DNA from: Asticcacaulis sp. UBA2476 | GTDB taxonomy: Bacteria; Pseudomonadota; Alphaproteobacteria; Caulobacterales; Caulobacteraceae | Reading direction: 5' to 3' | Length of the DNA: 28,699 nucleotides | NCBI GenBank assembly: GCA_002342035.1 | Contig: DDPE01000096.1 | Location: forward strand, 1-28,699 | Part shown: positions 1 through 6,435 of the stretch, piece after piece | Layout of the letters: every line of letters begins with the position of its first letter | Position numbering within the stretch: the first letter of the stretch is position 1 | Position numbers and translations under genes: made by a program | Notes under the pieces: generated by a model | The model's database searches: none | What the model was told of the DNA's origin: nothing | What the model saw: only the letters and a program-made list of their open reading frames with translations

Positions 1-252
1 GTGGAAGACGCCATCCGGCGCAGCAACCTGGAGTTGCCAGCGGGGCGGATCGAGTCGACCAACCGCGAGTTCAGCGTCTCCTCGCAGACCGATTTGGCCC
101 GTCCGGGCCAGTTTGGTGATATCGTCATCCGCACCGTGAACGGCTTTCCGGTCAAGCTGCGCGATGTGGCCCAGATCAAGGAAGATGCGGCCAACGACCG
201 CAGCATGGTGCGACTGAATGGCCAACCCGCAATCTCGGCGGGCGTGATCCGT
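1..252 (+). pseudogene. RND (HAE1-type) multidrug efflux permease, internal fragment
   Basis: The first 84 codons read as part of an inner-membrane RND drug/proton antiporter. The segment with NLELPAGRIES, a REFSV strand, FGDIVIRT, PVKLRDVAQI and VRLNGQPA is characteristic of the periplasmic porter domain, around residues 170-270 of a protein of roughly 1,030 residues. The reading frame is already open at base 1, so the 5' part lies outside the window. Similarity stops at about base 252 (SAGVIR). After that the same frame stays open to 468 but its sequence is no longer RND-like: it is the shadow of glnE read in another frame. The rest of the transporter is not in this window. Either a rearrangement or an assembly join put it here. 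The family call is firm from motifs; the exact transporter cannot be told. Confidence 0.7.
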
Positions 253-320
253 CACTGCGGTCACGGCGGACCACGGATGCGCTCGATGCCCTGCGCAAAG
301 CCGGTCATCTGGCCCCGGCG

Positions 321-2087
321 GTGTCCAAGGAACTCAAGCAGTGCTATGGCCGTCTGCGCGACTGGGAACACCGCGTCCAGATGCTCAATGACGAGCAGAC
401 CCACAACCTGCCGGAAAACGATACCGACCGCCTCAAGGTCGGGGTTATGGCCGGATTTTCCAATCTGAGCCGGTTTGATCTGGCGGTGTCGCGCACCTTG
501 CGTACGGTCAACAGCCACTATGGTGAGTTGTTTTCGGACGGTGAGAATCTGTCGTCGTCGTTTGGGTCGCTGGTCTTCACTGGCGTTGAGGATGATCCGG
601 AAACCTTGAAAACCCTTGAACGGATGGGCTTTGATGACCCGCATGATGTGGCCGCGACGGTGCGATCATGGCACCACGGCCGCATCCCGGCCACACGGAC
701 CGAGCGCGGGCGCGAACTGTTCACGCGCCTGGTGCCGCGTCTGCTGGAAGCGCTGAATGAGACCGGCACGCCGTCGATTGCCTTTAAGCGCTTTGCGGCG
801 TTTTTCTCAGGGCTTACGGCGGGCGTGCAGATTCAATCGCTGTTTCTGGCCAATCACCGCCTGTTTAAGATGGTGGTTGAAATCATGGGCTTTTCGCCGC
901 GTCTGGCGATTTTGCTGGCGCGTCACCCGACCGTGTTTGACGCCATGCTCGATGCCGGTTTCTTTGATCCGCTGGGTGAGGAACTGGACGCGATTGTGCA
1001 GGACGAAGTTGACCGGGTGCCCGCTGATCTGGAATCGGTGATGAACGCTCTCAGACGTGTAGGGCGTGAGCAGCAGTTCCGCATCGGGATGCAGATCATC
1101 AATGCGCGCCTGACCACTGAGGCCGCGGGGGCGGCTTATGCGCGCCTGGCCGATGCCTGCATCACCCATCTGGCCCCCTTAAGCCTGGCCGATGTGGCGC
1201 GTCAGGCCGGTGATCTGGGTGGTCAGGTGGCGGTGGTGGCGTTAGGGAAACTGGGGTCGCAGGAGATGACGGCGCGCTCTGACCTTGACCTGATGACCAT
1301 CTATCTGCCCGACGATCCGTCCGAAGTGTCAACCGTCAAGGGCTGGGCGGCGGAGACCTATTATGCGCGCTTCACCCAGCGCCTGATTTCGGCCCTGTCG
1401 GCACCCACACACGAAGGGTTGTTGTACGAAATCGACATGAAACTGCGTCCGACCGGTGCCAAGGGGCCGGTGGCGGTGTCGTTGGCGGCGCTTGAGAATT
1501 ACTACACTAAGGGCGCCGATACGTGGGAGTTTCAGGCCCTGACCCGTGCGCGCGTGGTGTGGGCGACATCTGTGGATTTTGCCGATCTGGTCAGGCTTAA
1601 GGTTGAGACGATCCTGCGTGGCCAGAGAGACCGGGCGACCACAGCGCAGGATGTGCTCGATATGCGCGCCCTGATGGAAAAAGAGCGGCCGGCTAAGGGC
1701 TTCTGGGACTTTAAACTCAGCGTCGGCGGGCAGGTTGATGCCGAATTTGTGGCGCAATATCTGCAGTTGATCCATGCCTCATCGGGCGGGCCGCTCAGGG
1801 TAGGCACACTTGCGGCGTTACAGGCATTTTCGCGCACGGGGTTAGCGTCAGCCGATGATCTGGAGTGTCTGGCAACGGCCTGGCGGGTGCAGCAGGCTTT
1901 GGCGCAGTTGATGCGGGTGTCGCTGGAGCAGGATCACGACCCGACCCATGAACCCGAAGCGTTCCAGGGCAAACTGGCCCGCGCAATCCATACCCGCAGG
2001 CTCGATACGCTGGAGAAAAAGCTGCGCGATATCCGCAAACGCGCCCGTCAGGCATTTGAGACGATTATCGATCCGGATGGGGTGTGA
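321..2087 (+). CDS. glnE: Glutamine synthetase adenylyltransferase GlnE, C-terminal part (5'-truncated)
   Basis: GlnE controls glutamine synthetase by adding AMP (C-terminal domain) or removing it (N-terminal domain) in response to PII. Here GlnE-like sequence begins at about base 237-243 (GGRDPSLRS, then TTDALDALRKAGHL), and the first usable start is GTG at 321, giving 588 residues. The EHRVQMLNDEQTHNLP segment is the tail of the removase half. The complete C-terminal nucleotidyltransferase follows: GKLGSQEMTARSDLDL near residues 311-326, then YEIDMKLRP and GGQVDAEF. Family members are about 950-980 residues, so roughly 360 N-terminal residues, including the removase active site, are absent and replaced by an RND transporter fragment. 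No good ribosome site precedes 321. The gene may be a broken remnant, or the join may be an assembly artefact. Confidence 0.85.
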   Translation: MSKELKQCYGRLRDWEHRVQMLNDEQTHNLPENDTDRLKVGVMAGFSNLSRFDLAVSRTLRTVNSHYGELFSDGENLSSSFGSLVFTGVEDDPETLKTLERMGFDDPHDVAATVRSWHHGRIPATRTERGRELFTRLVPRLLEALNETGTPSIAFKRFAAFFSGLTAGVQIQSLFLANHRLFKMVVEIMGFSPRLAILLARHPTVFDAMLDAGFFDPLGEELDAIVQDEVDRVPADLESVMNALRRVGREQQFRIGMQIINARLTTEAAGAAYARLADACITHLAPLSLADVARQAGDLGGQVAVVALGKLGSQEMTARSDLDLMTIYLPDDPSEVSTVKGWAAETYYARFTQRLISALSAPTHEGLLYEIDMKLRPTGAKGPVAVSLAALENYYTKGADTWEFQALTRARVVWATSVDFADLVRLKVETILRGQRDRATTAQDVLDMRALMEKERPAKGFWDFKLSVGGQVDAEFVAQYLQLIHASSGGPLRVGTLAALQAFSRTGLASADDLECLATAWRVQQALAQLMRVSLEQDHDPTHEPEAFQGKLARAIHTRRLDTLEKKLRDIRKRARQAFETIIDPDGV

Positions 2088-2092
2088 TCCAT

Positions 2093-2125
2093 CCGCCCCC
2101 AACAGGTTGGGGGCGGGGTAGGGGG
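2093..2125 (+). repeat. Palindromic repeat R1 (stem 1 plus G-rich tail, forward)
   Basis: Six bases after the glnE stop lies a perfect 11-bp stem, 2093-2103 against 2106-2116 (CCGCCCCCAAC), with a 2-nt loop. A G-rich tail, GGGGTAGGGGG, follows. It is the simplest of six related repeats in the window because it lacks the second stem. The tail runs directly into the ribosome-binding site of the next gene. Confidence 0.7.
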
Positions 2126-2131
2126 AGAGAT

Positions 2132-2578
2132 ATGAAAAACATCTGCATTATTTTGGTGGCAACAGCGCTGCTGACCGGTTGTCAAAGTCGTCCTGATAGC
2201 TGGGTTAGAACGCCAGACACATGGGCAGGATGGCGCAAACTGGACAGCTCGAAGTTTTATAAAGTTTCTGCTGATAAGCTTGATGGAGCCGTTGCAACGC
2301 TGAAGAATGTGCCGTTTCGCGAGATAGGCTTGGATGAAGCGCAAACCTTATGTCAGTGCCAGATTTTAATCACATCTTCTGATAAGCCCTACTTAGTCAG
2401 GGCCTTATCACTAAAGGGCAATACCGGTAGATATTTTGTTTCCATGCGTAAGGATGAAGTCCAGATCTCCTTCGGTGCCTTGGGACAAAGCGAGATGAAC
2501 CAATACCGGGAAGCGCTAATTGTCTTGCACGATAAGCCAATCAACCAAGTCTATGTGTCTACGGCAGTGTCGGAATGA
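2132..2578 (+). CDS. Small predicted lipoprotein, unknown function
   Basis: I do not recognise the family. The 148-residue product has a classic lipoprotein signal: a basic start (MKN), a hydrophobic stretch to residue 14 and the lipobox LTGC with the lipidated cysteine at 17. The residue after it is Q, which suggests sorting to the outer membrane. The mature part is soluble, with a Cys-Gln-Cys at about residues 74-76. ATG 2132 is chosen over an upstream in-frame start because the signal peptide begins there and GGGGGAGAG ends just before it; that Shine-Dalgarno is the tail of repeat R1. Its stop overlaps the next start (ATGA at 2575), so the two genes are probably co-translated. Base composition is clearly more AT-rich than flanking genes, which suggests acquisition from elsewhere. 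Confidence 0.7.
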   Translation: MKNICIILVATALLTGCQSRPDSWVRTPDTWAGWRKLDSSKFYKVSADKLDGAVATLKNVPFREIGLDEAQTLCQCQILITSSDKPYLVRALSLKGNTGRYFVSMRKDEVQISFGALGQSEMNQYREALIVLHDKPINQVYVSTAVSE

Positions 2579-2961
2579 AATATCGCTTGTGGCTGTGCTT
2601 GGTGTTGGCAATGGGCTGGATTTATACGGTGCCGCAGATTTACGTTGGCAGTTATTCGCCGGTACTGGGAAATGCACTATACTGGGCATCGGCTAGCGCA
2701 ATTTATGTCACTTGTGCGATTGCTTTATGGGTATTGCTCATTCGTGGCCGTCAGGACAGGGCCGTACTGCTAGTAGTCGGAGGCTTAGTATTTTGGGGCT
2801 GGGCCGCAATTGGTTTCTGGAAGTGGATTTATTTTCTTCCTGGGCAAATCTATAAAACCATATGGCTTTATGTCGCCGCTTTCAGTCCATTTTGGGCTTT
2901 GGCGTCCACTGTTCTGATGTTCATGATGTGGCGTAGTTCAAGGAAATTTCCTCTAAAATAA
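2575..2961 (+). CDS. Small four-helix membrane protein, unknown function
   Basis: The 128-residue product is mostly hydrophobic, with four likely membrane helices at roughly residues 5-25, 35-55, 63-83 and 95-116. A short basic loop follows the second helix (RGRQDR) and the C-terminus is basic (WRSSRKFPLK). This is consistent with an inner-membrane protein with a cytoplasmic tail. No catalytic motif or known family is visible. The start overlaps the stop of the lipoprotein gene by four bases, so the pair probably forms one unit: a membrane protein with a lipoprotein partner. Like its neighbour it is AT-richer than the rest of the window. Repeat R2 starts at its stop codon. Confidence 0.7.
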   Translation: MKYRLWLCLVLAMGWIYTVPQIYVGSYSPVLGNALYWASASAIYVTCAIALWVLLIRGRQDRAVLLVVGGLVFWGWAAIGFWKWIYFLPGQIYKTIWLYVAAFSPFWALASTVLMFMMWRSSRKFPLK

Positions 2962-3023
2962 TACTCCCCCGGCGTGCCGGGGGAGGTGGATTTGATCCGG
3001 CACGGATCAAAGACGGTGGGGGG
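2958..3023 (+). repeat. Palindromic repeat R2 (two stems plus tail, forward)
   Basis: Stem 1 is a perfect 10-bp hairpin, 2964-2973 with 2976-2985 (CTCCCCCGGC), with a GT loop. Stem 2 is a perfect 9-bp hairpin, 2991-2999 with 3003-3011 (TTTGATCCG), with a GCA loop. The tail GGTGGGGGGC ends at about 3023. The copy starts on the stop codon of the membrane-protein gene. Confidence 0.8.
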
Positions 3024-3039
3024 CGAACAGGAGAGGGGA

Positions 3040-3396
3040 ATGGCGCAACCGAAATACGCGTTCGCACGGACGCTACGCCGCAATCTGACATCGCCCGAAT
3101 ATCTGCTGTGGCAGCGCCTGAAACTCAGGCTGCCGGATCAGCCCACATTTCGCCGCCAATTTGCATCAGGGCCTTATGTGCTTGATTTCTATTGTTTCAA
3201 AGCGCGGGTGGCGGTCGAAGTCGATGGCGGTTTCTATAGTCTCGGTGACCAGCCAGCCGCCGACGAAACGCGCGATCTATGGCTTATGCAACAAGGCATC
3301 ATGATTTACCGTGTTCCGGCGGCGGATGTATTCAGGGATGTTGACGCTGTTGCGGATGGGATACGTCTGCTGGCATTGGAGCGTTTGAAGCGTTGA
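3040..3396 (+). CDS. DUF559 endonuclease-domain protein (Vsr-like fold)
   Basis: The 118-residue product is a complete DUF559 domain, a small PD-(D/E)XK nuclease fold related to very-short-patch repair endonucleases. Visible motifs are SPEYLLW (E20), FRRQFASGPYVLDFYC (D49), VAVEVDGG (E60, D62), a downstream D..RD and the closing IYRVPAADVF. E20, D49 and E60 are the likely acidic metal-binding residues. Many family members carry a His shortly after the VDG; here the place is taken by Phe-Tyr (65-66), a possible change in activity. ATG 3040 is preferred over an in-frame start at 2974, which would lie inside repeat R2, because AGGAG stands seven bases before it. The function of DUF559 proteins is not settled; DNA cleavage or nicking is inference. 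Inverted repeats R2 and R3 flank the gene. Confidence 0.85.
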   Translation: MAQPKYAFARTLRRNLTSPEYLLWQRLKLRLPDQPTFRRQFASGPYVLDFYCFKARVAVEVDGGFYSLGDQPAADETRDLWLMQQGIMIYRVPAADVFRDVDAVADGIRLLALERLKR

Positions 3397-3397
3397 A

Positions 3398-3457
3398 GGC
3401 CCCCCTCCGGCTGGCCTTCGGCCATCCACCTCCCCCGGTACACCGGGGGAGTATAAT
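3398..3457 (-). repeat. Palindromic repeat R3 (two stems plus tail, reverse)
   Basis: This is the mirror of R2, starting two bases after the DUF559 stop. Read on the plus strand it shows the C-rich tail (GGCCCCCCTCCGG), stem 2 (TGGCC 3412-3416 with GGCCA 3420-3424) and stem 1 (CTCCCCCGGT 3430-3439 with ACCGGGGGAG 3442-3451). Against R2, the stem-1 pair C-G has become T-A: a compensated change. Confidence 0.8.
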
Positions 3458-3853
3458 AGAAAACGGCATTAGATCGTACTCTGCTTAGACGGGGAGGGGG
3501 CGCGGTCGGGTCAACCGACACCCACTCACGGGTCAAGGGGGCTTGCCCCCTTGCAGTAGCTCGCGACGGAAAATCTGAGTGCCTACGTTAAACTTTTGTA
3601 ATCTGGCCCCAAAGCGGGCCGGGGTGATGGTTTTTCGGTAAGGTCATGGTGCGATACCATATAAAACACGAAAAGGGTGATGCGGCGACCGCACAGGCGG
3701 CGCTAATCCGGCGTAGGCACTTGACTCTTAACCCTTTCGGCGGGCAGGTTGCGCATGACCTGTGAGGTACGATATCTTGCGGGAGTGGTGGTCGCAGACG
3801 GCTATGGGGGCGAAGTCTGCAACGACTCCAGAGGGGATAAAAAGCACGCGCGC
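3458..3853. other. Intergenic region before the ECF sigma gene
   Basis: This stretch of about 400 bases contains no convincing gene. It holds a strong hairpin at 3534-3553, a weak one at 3605-3620 (GGCCC/GGGCC), and a short palindrome ATGGT-N5-ACCAT at 3646-3660. Translation in frame with the sigma factor is open from 3749, but that part shows no sigma-like sequence and is probably leader. The promoter of the sigma operon must lie here; I cannot place it confidently. Confidence 0.5.
3534..3553. terminator. Strong GC hairpin, possible terminator
   Basis: A perfect 9-bp stem, CAAGGGGGC against GCCCCCTTG, with a TT loop. There is no T-run on either side, so it may be a Rho-assisted terminator or a dispersed palindrome rather than a classical intrinsic terminator. 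Confidence 0.35.
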
Positions 3854-4429
3854 ATGAGTGGCGATCCCGACGAAGATCTGATGGCGAAAATCAGCCGCGG
3901 CGATATCGGCGCGACGCAATTGCTGGTGTCCAAAAAGCTGCCGCGCATGTTGTCACTGGCCAAACGGATGCTGGGGGACGCGACTGAGGCCGAAGATGTC
4001 GCGCAGGAAACCCTGATCCGCGTCTGGAAACAGGCCGGAAGCTGGGTGCCGGGTAAGGCGCGGCTGGATACCTGGATGCACAAGGTGGCGCTGAACCTGT
4101 GTTATGACCGCCTGCGTCGCCGCAAAGATACCGTGCCGTCCGATGATCTTGAGATGGACGACGGGAAGGCCGGGCCATCCGCTCAGCTTGAGCAAAAGCA
4201 AACCGCCGAGCAGGTGGCGAAGGCGCTGGATACTCTGCCAGAGCGGCAACGTCTGGCGATTGTTTTGTGTTACTATCAGGAAATGTCAAATATTGAGGCC
4301 GCCACGCTGATGGATATCAGTGTGGATGCCCTGGAAAGCCTTCTGGCGCGCGGCCGGCGGCACCTGAAAACGGTGTTGTCACCTGAGACGGCGGAAACCT
4401 CCGCCCGTCTCATTAAGCGTAGCGCGTGA
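3854..4429 (+). CDS. ECF-family RNA polymerase sigma factor
   Basis: The 191-residue product has the two-domain plan of extracytoplasmic-function sigma factors. Region 2 (about residues 20-85) includes AEDVAQETLIRVWKQ and the following helix with TWMHKVALNLCYDRLRRRK. Region 4 (about 115-175) includes LPERQRLAIVLCYYQEMSNIEAA and a DNA-reading helix ending ESLLARGRRHLK. It would direct core polymerase to a small stress regulon. ATG 3854 is chosen because the sigma fold begins just after it; no strong ribosome site is visible there, so the start is uncertain. The next gene follows after 16 bases and encodes a one-helix membrane protein, the usual place for an anti-sigma factor, so this sigma is probably held inactive at the inner membrane until a signal arrives. 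Confidence 0.85.
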   Translation: MSGDPDEDLMAKISRGDIGATQLLVSKKLPRMLSLAKRMLGDATEAEDVAQETLIRVWKQAGSWVPGKARLDTWMHKVALNLCYDRLRRRKDTVPSDDLEMDDGKAGPSAQLEQKQTAEQVAKALDTLPERQRLAIVLCYYQEMSNIEAATLMDISVDALESLLARGRRHLKTVLSPETAETSARLIKRSA

Positions 4430-4445
4430 AGGAAAGGAGTTGCGC

Positions 4446-4886
4446 ATGTTAGTTAAGACCATTGGTTCACAACGCTTCAAGGCTATCGTCAGTGCCTACG
4501 GGGCCAATCCTGACCGCTGGCCGGCCTATGAGCGCGCCGCCGCGCTGGAGTTCTGCCGCAAGTCGCCGCAGAAGGCCAACCAGATGATGCGTGAAGCGCA
4601 AGAGGTCGATAGCTTATTGGGCTTCCTTAAAGCGCCGCAGGCGTCCGAAGCGCTGCACTGGCAGACCTTGGGCCTGCTTATGCCGCAAGGGGCAGGTGCC
4701 GCCGTTCTGCCGTTTACGCCGCGCAGCACGTTGAAATCACCCTTTGTGTGGATGACCGGCGCGTCGCTGGCGGCGGCCTGTGCGGCGGGAATTATCTTAG
4801 GCATGAGTTTAAGCCTGCACAGCATTGTCGATCAGCGCGTTCAGGACGTGCTGGTGCAGACCAGTATTGTCGATCTGGAGAACTGA
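4446..4886 (+). CDS. One-helix membrane protein, candidate anti-sigma factor
   Basis: The 146-residue product has a cytoplasmic-looking N-terminal part (about residues 1-98) with a YGANPDRWPAYERAAALEF segment. A single membrane helix follows near residues 101-124 (WMTGASLAAACAAGIILGM), then a short periplasmic tail. Position next to an ECF sigma gene and topology suggest an anti-sigma factor, but no zinc-binding HxxxCxxC motif is present. It would belong to a non-ZAS type; this role is inference. ATG 4446 is favoured over TTG 4440 because AAGGAAAGGAG ends six bases before the ATG. It lies between the sigma gene and the periplasmic sensor-like gene, with only four bases before the latter. Confidence 0.6.
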   Translation: MLVKTIGSQRFKAIVSAYGANPDRWPAYERAAALEFCRKSPQKANQMMREAQEVDSLLGFLKAPQASEALHWQTLGLLMPQGAGAAVLPFTPRSTLKSPFVWMTGASLAAACAAGIILGMSLSLHSIVDQRVQDVLVQTSIVDLEN

Positions 4887-4890
4887 TATC

Positions 4891-5433
4891 GTGGCATCCG
4901 GTAATTCCAAATTGAAGTGGGCCTTGGGCATATCGCTGGCGGTCAATGTGTTCGCGCTAAGCGCGGGCGGGGCCTTTTGGGGCTATAAGCATTTCCGGCC
5001 CAAAGGCCCTGAGCCGGTGACCGCCCTGACCGAGGCCGTCGAAGGATTATCACCGGCCACGGGTCAAAAGCTGATTACGGCGGTGCGTGCGGCGGCTCTG
5101 GCTAGTGAGGCCGATATGGAAGCGGCGTGGGAACTGCGCAAGCAGGCCGCCGAGGTGGCCAAGACCGAACCCTATGATGGCCCGAAAATCATGGTGCTGC
5201 TGGCGCAGGCGCGCGATCTGGAGATCAAGGGCAAGGTTCGTATTGAACAAACTCTGGTGGATCAGGCCGCCGCCTTGCCGCCGGCTGAGCGCGCCATAGT
5301 CGCCGACCGCTTTATCAAGTCGTCGTTCAAGCTGCGTCGTTTGCTGTTCAAAGCCCAGATGGCCGAAAAAAAGGCCCGCGAAGAGGCGACGAAGGCTGCC
5401 GCATCCGGCACTGGCGAGGCACCGAAGCCGTAG
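4891..5433 (+). CDS. Membrane-anchored periplasmic heavy-metal-sensor-like protein
   Basis: The 180-residue product has one N-terminal membrane anchor (about residues 8-28) followed by a largely helical, charged periplasmic domain. Its pattern of long amphipathic helices and an LPPAERAIVADRF segment resembles the CnrX/Spy-like metal-resistance sensors (Metal_resist superfamily). No cluster of His, Cys or Met ligands is evident, so it may sense envelope stress or act as a chaperone rather than bind metal. The C-terminus is a Lys/Ala/Glu-rich tail ending EAPKP. The start is GTG 4891, with GGAG about ten bases upstream and the membrane anchor right after it. Third gene of a compact unit with the sigma factor and the one-helix protein: sigma, presumed anti-sigma, presumed sensor. 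Confidence 0.65.
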   Translation: MASGNSKLKWALGISLAVNVFALSAGGAFWGYKHFRPKGPEPVTALTEAVEGLSPATGQKLITAVRAAALASEADMEAAWELRKQAAEVAKTEPYDGPKIMVLLAQARDLEIKGKVRIEQTLVDQAAALPPAERAIVADRFIKSSFKLRRLLFKAQMAEKKAREEATKAAASGTGEAPKP

Positions 5434-5629
5434 TTCAGGCACCCCAAGCTGTCGGTTAGTGCCTCCGCGTTCATCTTGCGCCCTGCGTTACCATCTGTTA
5501 GGCTTGTTACATGATGTTTAAGTCAACATTCTTTCCGCTGTCCTGACCGATCATAGCCATCGGAGCGTTTCATAGCGCTGAATTCAGGAACCGGCTGCCA
5601 TGAAAGGGTAGTCGCGCGGAGTATTATTC

Positions 5630-6430
5630 ATGCCAAATTATATATCATCTGATCTGAGCGCGGCTCAGATCGACGACTTCATGCGTAACGGTTTTATCCG
5701 TATCGAGGGAGCCTTTAGCGCCGACGTGGCTAGTTTGGGGCGCAAACGGTTGTGGGCGGCGCTTAGGTCCACGCACGGTCTGTTACCGGATAATCCGGCG
5801 GGTTGGACGCAACCTGTGGTGCGATTGGGCTTTATGACTGATCCGCCGTTTGTCGAGGCCGCTAATACCCCCTTATTGCACAGGGCCTATGATTCTCTGG
5901 TCGGAAAAGGGCGCTGGCAGCGACCGTCAGGTCTTGGTACATTTCCGATCCGGTTTCCCTCAGCGAACGATCCTGGAGACACAGGCTGGCATGTAGATGT
6001 CAGTTTTGGCACAGATCATCCCGATTTCATGCAGTGGCGCGTAAATATCAAAAGTAAAGGACGCGCCCTTTTGATGCTGTTTCTGTTTTCCGACGTTGGG
6101 CCAGATGACGCGCCAACGCGCATACGCAGCGGCTCTCATGCTGCTATTGCGCGATGTCTGCTGCCACATGGTGAGACGGGTATGACTCTGGCGGAACTGG
6201 CGGCGGCTAATTTTGCCGACACGCATACCTGCGAAGAGGTTTTGGCCATCGGTACTGCGGGGACAGTTTATCTGTGTCATCCATTTTTGGTTCACTCCGC
6301 TCAGCCTCATCGCGGGAAAGCACCACGGTTTATAGCTCAGCCGCCACTGTTGCCATGCGCGGACTTTGACCCGTCTTTGCCACCGTCGCCGGTGCAGATT
6401 ATGATCCGTAAAGCGTGTGGTATGGAGTGA
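5630..6430 (+). CDS. Phytanoyl-CoA dioxygenase (PhyH) family protein
   Basis: The 266-residue product fits the Fe(II)/2-oxoglutarate-dependent PhyH family of hydroxylases. The iron triad is visible: H121 and D123 in GWHVDVSF, and a distal histidine at 222 in HPFLVHSAQPHRG. R233 in the APRF that follows could bind 2-oxoglutarate. The N-terminus (AAQIDDFMRNGFIRIEGAF) is the usual opening strand of this fold. The substrate cannot be told; the family includes lipid, amino-acid and natural-product hydroxylases. ATG 5630 is preceded by GCGGAG at a reasonable distance. It stands alone and ends five bases from the convergent histidine kinase gene. Codon use is a little less GC-rich than the flanking kinase, which may indicate later acquisition. 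Confidence 0.8.
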   Translation: MPNYISSDLSAAQIDDFMRNGFIRIEGAFSADVASLGRKRLWAALRSTHGLLPDNPAGWTQPVVRLGFMTDPPFVEAANTPLLHRAYDSLVGKGRWQRPSGLGTFPIRFPSANDPGDTGWHVDVSFGTDHPDFMQWRVNIKSKGRALLMLFLFSDVGPDDAPTRIRSGSHAAIARCLLPHGETGMTLAELAAANFADTHTCEEVLAIGTAGTVYLCHPFLVHSAQPHRGKAPRFIAQPPLLPCADFDPSLPPSPVQIMIRKACGME

Positions 6431-6435
6431 ACTTA

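Larger units (their letters stand above)
2958..3457 (+). mobile_element. Candidate repeat-flanked DUF559 unit
   Basis: A single gene for a DUF559 nuclease sits between two inward-facing copies of a two-stem palindromic repeat (R2 and R3). The outer 34 bases of the ends, 2958-2991 and the complement of 3424-3457, match at 31 positions. Two of the three differences are paired changes that keep stem 1 intact. The layout resembles that of REP-associated transposase units. No target duplication could be identified by eye, so mobility is inference. Confidence 0.4.

Noticed and set aside
3568..3589. ECF-type promoter GGAAAA...CGTT before the sigma gene
   Set aside because: The spacer is 12 bases, too short for an ECF promoter, which usually needs 15-17.
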